Below are positions 47,913 to 59,791 of a DNA stretch of 64,000 nucleotides, piece by piece. Positions within the stretch are counted from its first letter, which is position 1. Every line of letters begins with the position of its first letter. The translations under genes were made by a program, and so were the position numbers. Origin of the DNA: Anagrus nilaparvatae (lineage: Eukaryota > Arthropoda > Insecta > Hymenoptera > Mymaridae); the NCBI GenBank assembly GCA_022575985.1, contig JAKSXM010000231.1, forward strand, positions 26,884,501 through 26,948,500. The letters run 5' to 3'. The notes beneath the pieces were generated by a model. The model was not told where the DNA came from and searched no databases. It saw only the letters and a program-made list of their open reading frames with translations.

Positions 47913-48950
47913 AGTTAATTTTGTTTAATTTTTTTTTTTTAAATGAGTTGTTTGTTTATATAAAATTTAGAAAAAGCATTTTAGACTTTTTTATGTTAGA
48001 ATATTAAGTGAAATGGAACAATTAAAATTTAACATAATAAATTATCAGAAGTTTGTAACAGTTTCATTAATGCTATTACTTGTTTTATGTTTTGTTAATT
48101 ATATAATAATATAATCAACTAATAAAAAAAAAAAATGTTTTCTTTTTATTAATCTTCTTTTGTTTAAAAATTTTTATTCTTTTATAGTTTATTTCTTTCA
48201 GCTAAAATTTAAAATGTTAATAAGTTCGAAGTTCCTGATTCTTAAAAGCAATCAAAATTGAAGTAACTCAATTTGAATAAAAGTGTGTTAATTTATTTAT
48301 TTTTTTATTTAATTAATTAATTGCTTATTATTATCATCAAGAGATTATTCAAAATCTGAAAAAATTACAAGTTTGTATTTCAAAAATAGAAACTTACACA
48401 AATTTAAATGAAAAATACTGTTTTGATAAAAGTTAACATGCTCGGTTTTCATTAATTTTACTTATCCTAAATTATTGTTAAATTGTTCATAAAGTGTCTT
48501 AAGATTTTAATTAAAGTGTAGCTTAATTTCTTTTTTTTTTTTATTAACAATTAATCTTAGAATTGAAAATTTTTTGATACAAATAATTATGGAAAGAAAA
48601 ATGTGAGGCATCAATTGAGTGTTGGTGCGCACGCGTTTGTGATTTGATCTCTTTGATTTGGTGCTCTCGATTAAATCTGTGTTATTTGCCCATATGTTGC
48701 ACAGCTTACTGTGTAGCATAATCAGATACAAATGCAATGATTTAAATAAATCATTGCATTTAATACTAATTATAATTTAATTAGTATTCATACCTATTTT
48801 GCACATGGAATATCAACAAAACTATGGGTAATGAACCTGGCGATAACAAATTAGAAAATTTTAATATGAGTTTTTTTTTATATTTATGTAAATAAAAGTC
48901 ATAAAACTTTTTGAAGTCAAGACGCATTGATGATTACAGAATTCCCATGC
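47913..48950. other. Spacer after Tim10
   Basis: Past the poly(A) signal there is AT-rich DNA with an AATT repeat near 48309. The minus-strand frame at 48507-48737 has no recognisable domain. I see no supported gene. Confidence 0.55.
48036..48041 (+). terminator. Poly(A) signal for the Tim10 transcript
   Basis: AATAAA lies 124 bases after the Tim10 stop and is followed within about 20-70 bases by GT-rich sequence (AGTTTGTAACAG, TTGTTTTATG). In AT-rich DNA the hexamer is common, but the downstream element supports it. Confidence 0.5.
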
Positions 48951-48959
48951 GTCATCATA

Positions 48960-49960
48960 ACATTCCGGCGCGCGCTGCCATATTTATACAGGCCAGGAGA
49001 GGAGAGAATGATGCTCTCTTTTTTTATCTTTGTTCTTCCTATATGTAAACGTATAGTACATTATAGTATTTTTTAAATTTATAGGAACGGAGCGTTTTTA
49101 CAACTTTGACTCTGCTTTGACTCCGAAAGTCCAAATTACTCCCTCTCCTTTTGTCAAAGGTTCCAGCTGTGCTAGAGTGGTAGCGTAGTTGTGGTGATTT
49201 TGCTCGGTTTTTATACCATCTAAAAGAGAGAAAAGAATCCGAGAGGGATCAGCGAAGAGAGACTCGTGAAAAAAAGATTTTTTTTCTTGTGAAGGAAGTT
49301 CAAAAAGTTAATTGTTTTAAACATTTGATCTTACAAGATTAATTCCCTCCGGTTCTTATAAAATTAAGGAGTCAAAAGTTTTATTTGATAAGTCAAGTAT
49401 TTTATAATAAAAAAAGGTGTTTACAATACAAATAAAAGATTCATATTACGTGTATACCTGGAATCACACAACTGAAGGATCGGTTTTTTTGGAATGTTTT
49501 GCTAAAGCGTGGGTGGTGGTGTATTTCAATATTTTGAAAGAAATTGTTGAAAAAAAAATTATTTTATTTAAATTAATATATTGTTAAAGTTGCCAAGTGA
49601 TTTTCATGTTTTCGTGTTTTTTACTTTTTCCAATTGAACAATACAGAGGATTTAAGAAAAAAGATGACGCGGCCGCTCCTATAAAAGGCTCATAACCTTA
49701 AAAAAAAGGAGTAAAAAAGAAAGAGAAAAGAAGGAATGCATAAGTGACGACAATCAAAAGAAACGAAGGACAAATTACTTATTAAAAATATTTTTTTTAT
49801 GAATTTTTTATTATCGAATACTGAATTCATAAAAGTGAGATTTATTGTTTACTTATTCATGTTGGTATTGATACTTACAGGACATTTAAGATTAGTTGTG
49901 TTTTTATCAAAATTTTGTGTGTAAAAAGTACTTAAAATAAAAAGAAGAAACAATTAAAAG
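48960..49960 (+). promoter_or_regulatory. Candidate promoter and 5' leader exon of the Dlg-type transcript
   Basis: Composition changes here: a GGCGCGCGC word at about 48967, a purine-rich stretch (GGCCAGGAGAGGAGAGAATG) and GC-containing sequence continue to about 49780. No long frame is open, as expected for an untranslated exon. The consensus-like donor AAAAG|GTAAAG occurs at 49960/49961. The next good acceptor on this strand is TTTTACAG at 52406-52413, just before the Dlg start codon. Joining them would give a leader of several hundred bases and a 2.45 kb intron. This is inference from composition and splice words. Confidence 0.45.
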
Positions 49961-52413
49961 GTAAAGTAATATTTTTTATTATTATTATCATTTTTTTTAT
50001 TAGATAATTGATGTAACATAAGTTATAGGGAGTAGTAAATTTCTTTTAGCTCCAAAATATTTGACATTTTACATTTTAACTCTTTAAAATGTATTATATA
50101 TTATATATTGATTAAATTATGTGTATATGTATGCACACAACCAGAAACTATACAGAAAAAAAAGAAACATAAAATTTTATTGTACAGTTTATTATTGTTA
50201 TTATTATTGAAAAAAAAATAACTAAGAAGTTTATTTTTAAAATTTTTAAATAAGTATATATTTATATACCTACTGTAGTAAAAATAATGAATCACTGAAA
50301 TTTTTTTTCTTTTTTATGATAATTTGAATTTTTTTTCTATTTAATTTATAAAAGCTCAATATTTATAGAATATTTTTGTTTTAAAAAACTGAATTAGTAA
50401 AGTAAAATAATAAAAAAATGATTAATATAAGTAGTAAAAATAATTTTGATTTATTATCGCATTACTCTACTTTTCATACAAAAGAAATGGTTTTTTTTAT
50501 TATTGAAATATACAGGAAGTTACATTATTATTATGGGTTGACAAGAAATTTAATTAAGTTAATGGATTATTTTTTATTCAAATTTTTAATTACTTATATA
50601 TTTTTTTATATCAATAAAAAAGCTTTTATTTTAATAAATTATATAAATTGATCTTCTTGTATGCGGATGACAAGTTATAATAAATTGTATAGATAGACAA
50701 TAAAATATTGAAAAATCTATTATTCCATATTTCTTCTTTTTTTTTGTTTAGTTAGATTTATTACATAATTGAATATTTATTAAACTATATATAAAAAAAG
50801 TTAATTAAATTTTTGTACATGTAATTATTATATTATCAATTCGATTGATATATTATTAAGTTATTATATATTATACTAAAAAAAATTGTTTTTTTAATTA
50901 ATAATATGATATTGTAACTACAAATTATCCACAAAAAAAACTATGAATTGAAAAATAATAAAAATAATTATACTTCTTTTTTGATTTATCTATTTTTTTT
51001 CTGTTATTAAATATAATTGAAGAAAAAAAGTTTGCTATTTTTATTATTCTTGTTGTTATTAATGTTTAATGAATACAAAAAATGTTTTTTGTTGTATAAT
51101 AATAAAAAAAAAATAATAATAATGAAAATGATATTTATTTTTCTTTTGTATTTATCATAAATTTATTTAAAATATATAAACCAGCATTTTTTTTCTCTCA
51201 TTGTTTGTTTGTTTGTTTAAATGGATTTAAATAGAAAATAAGTAGGTCATCAATTTAAGTGTATTATAGGTACCTATAAAATTACATGTATTTTTTAAAA
51301 ATATTTTATTAAATAATAATAAAAAATGAAAATATTTTTATATATAAAAAATCAATCTATCAATACATCCTTGAAAATTTATTGTGTATCGGATGATATG
51401 AAAAATTCTTTAAATACCTAATTATAACATTCTTTTGTGAGAGGAGAAAATTAATATTTAATTAAAATTTTCTTTATTGAAATGTATTGATTCAATTAAA
51501 CAATAATAATACATAATATGAAATTAAAAAAATTATCATGAATTTATTTACAAATATTTAATCAGTTTCAAAAATGTTTAATGGTACATTTTTTCATTTA
51601 TGTTAAAATTCAGTAAATATCTTCTAAAACAAATGCAAATTTATTAAAAAGCAACAATTTTCTCCACTTAATCAAACCGTCAATTAAAATTCAAATCTAA
51701 AAATCTCCCATTATAAAAAAAAAAGTACAGTAAATTAAGTACTACAACTTTGTTTCTTATTTAAACTTATAAAATTCCTTTTATATTTTTCCTTCCTTCC
51801 TCATTTACATTATATTAAATGTAATTTTCACACAGTCTTCTTCTTTGAATGCTAAAAAAAAATTTCTCAAGGTTTTATTATCATTATAAAACTACATGGA
51901 ATTTAATTTATTTATTTATTTATTTATTATTATCATTTTTTTTCTGCGCAAACGCTTTTTTTTTTATAAAAATAGATATTTTTAACCTTTTTTTTTTTGT
52001 TGTATATGGGAAATTTTCAATGTCAGAAAATTTTTTTATCTATATGTGTTATAAATAAATTATTATATTTATCTATACCTATATTGACACGACAAATTTA
52101 CATAAATTAAAATTACATTGCAGTATAATAATTACGTTATTTATAAAAATAATAGAAAAACAGTTAAAAAAAAAAGTACTGTATGAAACATTAGAATTTA
52201 AAAAATGAAAAATATTTTTTTTAATTTCAAGCACGTAAACTGTATAATAAGTTCTGAATACAAAAAAAACTCATATATGACATAAATAACTGTAAATTTA
52301 TGCACATCTATAATAATAATAATAATAAATTAGTTTAATGACAATGATAATAACTTAGAGACATGAAAAAAATAAACATTAATAATAATGATAATTTTTT
52401 TTTTATTTTACAG
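49961..52413 (+). other. Probable 5' UTR intron of the Dlg-type gene
   Basis: Extremely AT-rich, with simple repeats (ATTT units at about 51901-51930, AAT units at about 52310-52328). Short frames at 50101-50295, 50418-50651 and 51849-52058 are Phe/Tyr/Ile/Asn-rich noise. No coding exon, and in particular no PDZ-like exon, is visible. Confidence 0.5.
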
Positions 52414-53899
52414 GTTTTTGATAATCAAATATTCATTGAATAAATAGTTATTAAATTTTATTCAAAATAGTATTACATGACAGGCCACCTTATGAGGACC
52501 TCGCAAAAGAAAACACTTTACGTAAGGTGAGTTAATTATAATATTTCCTTATAAAAAAAACTCATTAATTTATGTTAGATAAGAAACTTTATACTTGTTT
52601 TTATAAATAAAAAAAAAGTATTGTTTAATAATTTATGTAATCATTTCTAGGACATTGTTTGATTATGATCCAAATAAAGACGATGGGTTACCAAGCCATG
52701 GGTTAGCTTTTAAGTATGGTGAAATATTACATGTAACAAATGCCAGCGATGATGAATGGTGGCAAGCACGTAAAGTAACTCCATTAGGAGAAGATGAACA
52801 ACTTGGTATTATACCTTCGAAGAAAAGATGGCAAAGAAAATCAAAAGCTAGAGATCGTTCTGTTAAATTCCAAGGGCATATGCCTGTCATAGTTGACAAA
52901 CAATCTACTTTAGAAAGAAAAAAGAAAAATTTTTCGTTCGGTAGATCTCTCACATTTTCAAAACACAAAGAAGCTAAATCGGAGGAAAATATTTCATTAG
53001 AACAAACAGCTAATGAAAATAAAAATAAAAATGATGTTGAAGAAGTGGTATTATCATATGAAGCTGTTAAACGTTTAAATGTACAATACACTAGACCTAT
53101 TATTATTGTTGGACCTTTAAAAGATAGAATTAATGAAGATCTTATATCGGAGTACCCTGATAGATTTGATAGTTGTATACCACACACAACAAGAACCAAA
53201 AGAGATTATGAAATCGATGGACGAGATTATTATTTTGTTGAATCAAGGGAGCAAATGGAAAAGGACATTCAAAATAATTTATTTATTGAAGCTGGACAAT
53301 ATAACGATAATATTTATGGCACAGCTGTTGCTTCAGTTCGAGAAGTTGCTGAAAAAGTAAGTTTTTTATTTTATTTATGTATATTATTATATCTAACTTC
53401 CATTTTTTATTTAAATAATTTATGATGAAATTTGTGTGATTAAAAATTATACCTTACAGGGTAAACATTGTATACTTGATGTAAGTGGTAATGCTATCAA
53501 AAGATTGCAAGCAGCTCAACTTTATCCTATCACTATATACATAAAACCAAAATCAGTTGAATCTATAATGTAAGTATATATATTTTTGGATAAAAAGTAT
53601 AAAAAAAATAAATTTTCTTAATTTATTAGGGAAATGAACAAAAGAATGTCAGAAGATCAAGCAAAAAAAATCTATGACCGTGCTATGAAAGTAGAACAAG
53701 AATTTGGCGAATACTTTACTGGTAATTTCTTATTAATTTTAGTTAAGTTTTAATTTTGAGAGAAATTCAATAAATTATTATTTTTATAGCGGTTGTTCAA
53801 GGGGATACACCAGAAGATATTTACGCAAAAGTAAAAAAAGTTGTAACAGAACAATCCAGTCCTAGTATTTGGGTACCATGTAGAGACGAAGAATTGTGA
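52414..53899 (+). CDS. dlg1: Discs-large type MAGUK, SH3-GUK form without PDZ domains
   Basis: Coding exons 52477-52526, 52651-53356, 53460-53569, 53630-53721 and 53790-53899 give 355 residues; 52414-52476 is leader. An SH3 domain (about residues 15-85; [30 protein letters not shown]) leads through a basic HOOK/hinge region ([29 protein letters not shown]) to a guanylate-kinase-like domain (about 160-350; [63 protein letters not shown]) ending [10 protein letters not shown]. The P-loop is the catalytically dead MAGUK form, used for protein binding. These sequences match the C-terminal half of Drosophila Dlg. The first coding exon encodes [16 protein letters not shown], and an in-frame TAG two codons upstream (52468-52470) fixes the start. 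L27 and PDZ domains are absent from the window. Confidence 0.9.
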
Positions 53900-53924
53900 C
53901 CTCTTACTCAAAATAATTCCCTCC

Positions 53925-53930
53925 AATAAA
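53925..53930 (+). terminator. Poly(A) signal after the Dlg-type gene
   Basis: AATAAA occurs 26 bases after the stop codon, and again at 54028-54033. Either could serve; tissue-specific choice cannot be judged. Confidence 0.45.
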
Positions 53931-55023
53931 TTAATTTATTGTGCCTTTAAACGTTAAATATTAGATCTGATCTACGATACAACATTGAGTATATTTCCTT
54001 TATTTGCAATTTTTTTTAACGGTTACCAATAAAATTGAGTAATAGTTTTCTATTTGTGCCAAAAAAAAAAAAGTTTTATTAAACATTAATTACTATTGCA
54101 GTATTTATTAAACCTACTAAAAAAAAATAACTGCACTCTTCTTCGGCATTCAATAAAAAAAAAAATTTAGATATTATCGCTGAAAAACAAAACACTTAAT
54201 TTTTAACACTTTATTATTTAAAATGTGTTAAGTTTATAATTTACTGTAAATATTTATTTCTATGTGATTAATTAAAAATAGTTGTAAATAATTTAGTTAT
54301 TTGTATAATTGTATATATACATAAAAATTGTATAATACAGAGATACATTATGCTATCTCTCTTTCTCTCTCTATTGTTGGGTGCACTTGTATATTTATTG
54401 GAGCATCTAATAATACATAGTTAATTAATTTTTTTATCAACTAAAAATATGGTCTTCAAAATTTTAGTTTTTGAAAAATTAACGCTTTTTTTCTTTATAA
54501 TTTAGTTAAGTTTTATGAAAATAAGTTTTTGTATTAAATACGCAGCAGATTACTTTTTTTAATTAATTTTATAAAAGTAAGTTATATATATGTTGGTATC
54601 TGTTTCGTTTATTCAACATTTTTATGAAAAATATTGACTCCTTGATAAAAACAAGGGCCAAAGGCTCTATTTCATCAGAGAATCTAGACTTCATAAAAAT
54701 GCTGAATTAACCAAATGTATTGCAAGTTATATATATAATAAAAATAATATATATTTAGTTTTTAAAAAAATGCAAAAAAAAAAAAAAAAAAATTAAAATA
54801 ATTAGTATAAATAATGTGAATTTGTTTATTTATTATTGTATAAGTCGTTAAAAAAACTAGAGTTTAGATAATATATTTGTAAAAAAATGGGTATTAGATT
54901 TTAATTGTTAATAAAAATATTTAATAAAATACAATTAAATTTATAAATATTGTATGATTGAATAATAAAGGATGCTTATGAAAAAAAAAAAGAATTTTAC
55001 TTGTTTAAAATATAGTTTCTGCA

Positions 55024-55160
55024 TGAATAACCTTGACCTACAACCTTACCAATATTATAGTCTAACTTGTCTAATTATATCCAACAAATGAAAACAACTG
55101 TAAGGTTGCTTATAAAGACAAGTTAGACAAGATATTTACAAATTTATTTAAGGTTATTCA
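55024..55160. mobile_element. Short inverted-repeat (MITE-like) element
   Basis: TGAATAACCTT at the left end is inverted as AAGGTTATTCA at the right end. An internal pair also matches (GTCTAACTTGTCT / AGACAAGTTAGAC). The arrangement is that of a small foldback element of about 137 bases. Confidence 0.6.
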
Positions 55161-55195
55161 CTGTTCTTGAAGAATGAAGATGCTCATCATATATT

Positions 55196-55222
55196 TATAG
55201 AAAGTTGTGAAAACTTTCTATA
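55196..55222 (-). repeat. Perfect 11-base stem with 5-base loop, 3' of MsrB
   Basis: TATAGAAAGTT (55196-55206) and AACTTTCTATA (55212-55222) are perfect inverted repeats around a 5-base loop. It lies about 200 bases beyond the MsrB stop and could be within its 3' UTR. The gene's catalytic residue is encoded as Cys (TGT), so this need not be a selenocysteine element; it lacks the expected K-turn bases. Confidence 0.6.
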
Positions 55223-55424
55223 ATTATCTGGGTCATATTTTAAATGTTTTCCATTTCATTATAAATAAAAAATACATTATTTCTGTAGAAACATATATAT
55301 TTTTATTAATAAATTAGTAAAACCATTTTTATAATACATAAAATTATAAATAAATAATAATTCAACCAAAAAATTATGTTATTCAGAAATATTGACCTTG
55401 ATGTATAAAAAATAATTATTTTTT

Positions 55425-55901
55425 TTAAGACTTTGGTTTTCCATTTTCATAAAAATTAAGCGATGCTGAATTAATACAAAATCTTCTTTTAGTTGGCTTA
55501 GGACCATCGTTAAAAACATGCCCTAAATGTGAATTACAATTAGAACATGTTACTTCTGTTCTTATCATACCATGTGTTGTATCTTTTGTTAATTTAACTC
55601 GACCTTCATCTAAAACATCATTAAATGCTGGCCAACCACAACTACTTTCAAATTTAGTTGTAGATGGAAATAATTCTTGATCACAACAAATACAAGTGTA
55701 CATTCCTTCTTTAAAAAATTTATTATAACAACCAGTATGTGGTCTTTCGGTACCTTTTTGTTGAGTTATATGCCACTGTAATGCAGTTAAACGATTTTTT
55801 AATTCTTCTTTATCAATTTTGTTGGCCATGATTCTTGATGTTGTTGAAAATTTTTGTTGTTGTAATTGACGTGTTGTTTGCAAAAATATTAATCTCCACA
55901 T
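55425..55901 (-). CDS. MsrB: Methionine-R-sulfoxide reductase B
   Basis: 158 residues in one exon. MsrB reduces the R form of methionine sulfoxide in proteins. Two CXXC zinc motifs are present (Cys70 and Cys73; Cys119 and Cys122), with the family blocks SSCGWPAF, HLGHVFNDGP and RRFCINSASLNF. Catalytic Cys142 takes the place of the selenocysteine found in mammalian MSRB1. The first 25 residues (MWRLIFLQTTRQLQQQKFST) are basic and hydrophobic without acids, like a mitochondrial presequence. A second Met at residue 25 (MANKID) would start the cytosolic/nuclear form, so alternative starts could serve two compartments. It converges on the Dlg-type gene, and its start lies 389 bases from the broken DCAF1 copy on the other strand. 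Confidence 0.96.
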   Translation of the reverse strand: MWRLIFLQTTRQLQQQKFSTTSRIMANKIDKEELKNRLTALQWHITQQKGTERPHTGCYNKFFKEGMYTCICCDQELFPSTTKFESSCGWPAFNDVLDEGRVKLTKDTTHGMIRTEVTCSNCNSHLGHVFNDGPKPTKRRFCINSASLNFYENGKPKS

Positions 55902-56290
55902 AAACTTAACTTATCTTTTTAATGATACAATTAATAAGACACTGTTGTATTTTCAAGTAAAAAATCGCGAATATAATGGAAACAGCGTTAAATTTTTACG
56001 ATTATTAATATAATTTACCCCCCTAAAAACACCCAGTCACCCACCTCTTTCAGCAACAAAAATGATATTAATAAAAATATCACTTATTTATAATTAAAAA
56101 ACATATTAAATCCCTCTATTGGAGGTTAAAAGAAACGCATGCTGCGTTGTTAAAATCATAGGTTAAAAATTTTGCAACTTTTCAAATACAGTTTTTTATT
56201 GATTCAAGTAATTATTATTATTTATGTTTTTTAATATTTAATTTTCCATTTATCAAAAATTTAATCAAATTATTACATTACTTATTTTAG
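55902..56290. promoter_or_regulatory. Upstream region of MsrB, between MsrB and the DCAF1 relic
   Basis: This must hold the MsrB promoter. A CCCCCC-containing patch lies at about 56019-56041, and TTTTAG directly before the ATG at 56291 looks like a splice acceptor of the decayed neighbour. Confidence 0.4.
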
Positions 56291-57665
56291 ATGGGAACTT
56301 CAGAATCACTTGCTGAAACAACCAATGTTGTGCAAATAATAAGGCAATGGGAAGTCGATCAAAATTCAGCAAATTGAACTCAAAACTTTACAACGTTTAG
56401 CAAAAATTATTAAAATAGAAACTGAAAATTATTTAAAAATGGATCCAGATCCATTTGATGAAAGGCATCTGTCTCATACCAATCCAGATTGTAATTTTGG
56501 TAATATCAAAAGTTTTCATTTAGAAAAGAAAACTTTATGACAAAGGTTGAATAATTATACTTATCATTTTTTAGTTTCATTAATTTATAATACATTTTTC
56601 ATTTAATTAATGATTATATAGGAGAGAAAGTTAGACAAATTATAAGTAAATTACCAAAGACAAGAACTTGTTTTTAAAAAATGCTTTAGAATTAATGGAA
56701 AGAGTTTCAGGAAAAGCAAAACCCACAGAAATTTCTTTAGTTATTATAAATATTTATAATGATAAAATATTATTACTGAAGCATGATAAATAAATTTCAG
56801 GCAAATGTTGTAGCATAAACTATAGGATACAGTATATAACAAACAACAACTTAATCAATTGATGTATCAACATTTACTTTTAAGAGAATTAACTGTAACA
56901 TACCAACAATATCATTACCACAGCCTAGCAAATACTTCAGTAATTCTATTTTTTTTATAGATATAATATTTAAAATTTGTTAACCAATTAATCAAAATTT
57001 TTGACAAAAGGATCTTTTTCTCCTGGAGCTACTGTCAATCTTTATCCAGCAAATAGATATCTACCAAGGGACACATCAAAAACAAATTCAACTCCAACAC
57101 CAATTTCCTCTTGAGTTATTTCTCATATAGGTTCTTGTGCAAGTTCTAACTTCTATAGCAAAGAATCTGATTAGAGTTAAATTTGCAGATACTTTACTGC
57201 AGAGTCCTGTGACAAATCAACCATAAAATTACAAATTAATCAAAAGTATATAGGATAAATTGTACAAATTAATGTAATTTGATGAATAATATGAAACTGT
57301 CAATTATCATCGGACGATAAAATATTATTCTAAATAATATTAATCAAAAGTAAATAATTTTGTCTGCTTTAAAATTTCAAATAAAGAAAATAACTTATTA
57401 AAATTTCTAAATTTATAATTACAGAAAAAAAACAGACAAATAATTTAATATATCAAATTCTGTGTCAAATCAAATGCTTCCTTCATTGTCTAGGTCATTA
57501 CAAAAGCAAATAACCAGAGAGCCTGGAGGAAGTAACGTAGGATTTGCATCTTCTAATGTACAAAGTGTTACTTTAGATTCTATTGTTACAGAATACTTGA
57601 CATATCAACAGGATTTATGTAAGAATCCAATGGTCACATGTCCAAAATTAAATTTATTTGATTAA
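56291..57665 (+). pseudogene. DCAF1: Broken, fragmentary copy of DCAF1 (VprBP / mahjong)
   Basis: Pieces of DCAF1 appear in the right order but in shifting frames. The start (56291, MGTSESLAE...IIRQWEVDQ) hits a TGA at 56374. The frame then shifts and continues with KIETENYLKMDPDPFDERH (human EKETEEY...DPDPFDDRH), ending at TGA. At about 56622-56670 VRQIISKLP appears, then LMERVSGK, then ANVVA with in-frame stops and a LisH-like LLLRELT, and finally 57462-57665 with TLDSIVTEYL and CKNPMVTCP (human TLDSIITEYL, CKNPVATCP) before a stop. The large armadillo-like middle and the whole C-terminal WD40 region are missing. Intron-like sequences with TTTAG/TATAG ends persist between pieces, so this looks like a decayed DNA-level duplicate rather than a retrocopy. 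DCAF1 is the substrate receptor of CRL4 ubiquitin ligases; this copy cannot make a working one. Confidence 0.85.
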
Positions 57666-58380
57666 TAATCAATATTCATAAATTTAAATTTAAACATTTA
57701 CTCCATATTAAAATAATATTTTTTAATAAATTTTATCAGACTGCACAAGTGTCCTGATCTTTGTTTGAAAAATCCAAATATTCCTTTGAAACTTTAATAT
57801 TTTCCAGATTTTTAATTTCATAGAGAGATTTTCTTATTAGTCTTCTATACTTTATTTTTTTACTATTTTTATTTGTAAATAAATAAATAATTCTCGACTG
57901 ACATGTAAAATGCATAAAATAAATTGTTTATATTTTTAGGAAAATAATTGTACTTTCTTTATAAAATATATAAATCATTATAACAAAATAATTTGATTTT
58001 AATCTTTATTTTTAGGAATATCTTTTCATTGAAGTTAAAGTTAGAAAATTAGTTAATGCCATTTTTTTAAAAGTTTTTTTAAGATTATATTGGGGTTATT
58101 TGGCTACGTACCGAAATTGAGATATAAGGGCTAATTACATTGGGTAAATTTTACCCCAAAAATAAGAAAAATTTTAAAAAATATATCAATTTATCCTATT
58201 AAAATTTTTCCTTTTGTAAATAAATAAATAATTATACCAAAGTTCCATTTTCTTCTCATATGCCCCTGAGTTTTCATCCCCCATATATATAATTAGCCCT
58301 GAATACCCCAATTTCAGTAGGTATAAATACAATGTTTATATAAACTTTTTTTTTTATAATTTTGTAATTTAAAATTTTGG
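57666..58380. other. AT-rich spacer, nothing recognisable
   Basis: There is no continuation of the DCAF1 WD40 region here or elsewhere in the window. Only AT-rich sequence with short A and T runs is seen. Confidence 0.6.
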
Positions 58381-58391
58381 CGCTAAGAACT

Positions 58392-58402
58392 AAGATGGCG
58401 GC
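58392..58402 (+). promoter_or_regulatory. YY1/Pho-type motif at the head of the ZAD gene
   Basis: AAGATGGCGGC matches the long YY1/Pho consensus that often lies just downstream of transcription starts in animal promoters. It sits in the first GC-richer patch (58375-58430) upstream of the ZAD coding exon, on the same strand. Start-proximal placement suggests transcription begins near 58370. Confidence 0.55.
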
Positions 58403-59791
58403 GCCTAGTGAGGGAGAGTAAACTGTTCGTACAAAAACTGAAAATCTTGTTTATTTATTAAAATTTTATGAAAATTATAGTAAAAAATTGTTTAATATTT
58501 TTGAACAAATTAATTGCAAAATAGGACAAAAGTGATTTTTTTACACATTAGTTTCAAAAACTGTTGTTTTGTGTGCACGTGCAAAAGAAATATTCGACTG
58601 GGAATTTAAATATTCACAGTAACCTATAATATATTCAAGTAAACAAAAAAAATGTAGATACACATACAGGCCCTGTATTAATTATTTTGGCTATTAAAGT
58701 GGTTATAATGACATATAATAATCTGGAAAAAGTTATATTGTTATAAAGTTATAAATCATTAAGAAATCATGGGAAATTTTTTGAGAAATTTTTTGCAAAT
58801 ATAGACAAAAAAACGTCATCCAAAAAACAAAGATTGTTATTAAAATTTAATAGTGAAATTGTTTATAAAAGTTGACGTGTTCAGGTCAAATATTTTTTTC
58901 AAGCACCGGAGTTTGGGTAAGGGTATAAGGGAGAAGAAGGAAGGCCATCGCGGCGGCGCGCAAAAGGAGGCGGAGGCCTTTTCTTGTATTCTCTTTCATT
59001 CCGTCTCTTTCCTTTTCCATTCCTCTCTCTTTTGACAGGGTTCCCCGTTCCCGGGCATAGCCAAACACTGCACTATCTCCATTAGTGCCCTGTTTCCTCG
59101 ACATTAAGTCATGTCGACATTTTAAGAGAGATCTGAACTCTTATTATTCAGTAAAAATTTGTACCTTTTACTAAAATTATTGTTAAAAAGTGTTTATCAA
59201 CATCAAGAAAAAGTATTAATTTATCCATAAAATTATTTGGATTTGATCAGAAAAATACTTTAAAAAGTGATACGTTTTTCAGTGAAATTTACCCTCGAGC
59301 ACGTCGACGAAGAAGGCGTCATCAGAGGACAAATGACGAGGAGAGCGCGCGCACACAAACACAAGTTTATTTAACCTCGATCACCTATACATGTATTTAC
59401 AAAATGTTGTTGCCTTCGTCGCCTAAGTGCTGACCGTATTATAAGCAGCGGGGAGTGTGAAAAAAAACATACCGAAGCAGCGTCGAGGAGAGAACACTTA
59501 CACACACACATAATATTTGTAATACGTATATCTTTTGCGAGTATCTTTTGCTTGTACCCTCGGCTACGACAAAGTGATTGTGCCAGTAGGCGATTGAGGT
59601 CCGGAGTAGTGTGACTCTTTTTTACTAGATGATAAACACGTACAAAATAATTTCAGATTTTATAAAAAAAAAATAAGTTTTTTTAAAAGACAATATGCAC
59701 AATGTGATTGAGTACATTAGTGTTGATTATTTTGTTTATTTTTTTAAATATAAATAATTGAAGATAAGAAAAATAAAAACAAGAAGTCAGA
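58403..59791 (+). other. Probable 5' leader region of the ZAD zinc-finger gene
   Basis: Two CpG-bearing patches (about 58900-59060 and 59285-59620) with words such as GGCGGCGCGC and GAGAGCGCGCGCAC stand out from AT-rich DNA. Opposing short frames (58853-59035 plus, 58886-59104 minus) look non-coding. The patches probably mark untranslated exons or alternative promoters of the gene whose ATG is at 59792. Confidence 0.45.

Larger units (their letters stand above)
53931..55424. other. Convergent 3' interval between the Dlg-type gene and MsrB
   Basis: AT-rich DNA holding the 3' ends of two converging genes. It contains a CT-repeat patch (about 54356-54373), a long A run near 54777, and two inverted-repeat structures listed separately. 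No coding frame is supported. Confidence 0.55.

Noticed and set aside
48960..52413. Hidden PDZ or L27 exons of Dlg
   Set aside because: I read the interval for PDZ loop motifs in all plus frames and saw none; it is AT-rich intron or leader.
52663..53199. 178-codon open frame on the minus strand
   Set aside because: It is antisense to the main Dlg SH3/GUK exon, whose plus-strand product is strongly conserved; the minus frame is a by-product of that coding sequence.
55196..55222. Hairpin 3' of MsrB as a selenocysteine insertion element
   Set aside because: The catalytic codon is TGT (Cys142), the stem is short and it lacks the conserved internal bases of such elements.
58853..59104. Overlapping plus and minus frames in the ZAD leader
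   Set aside because: Products are repetitive Arg/Glu/Lys or hydrophobic strings typical of translated CpG-rich leader DNA; no known domain.
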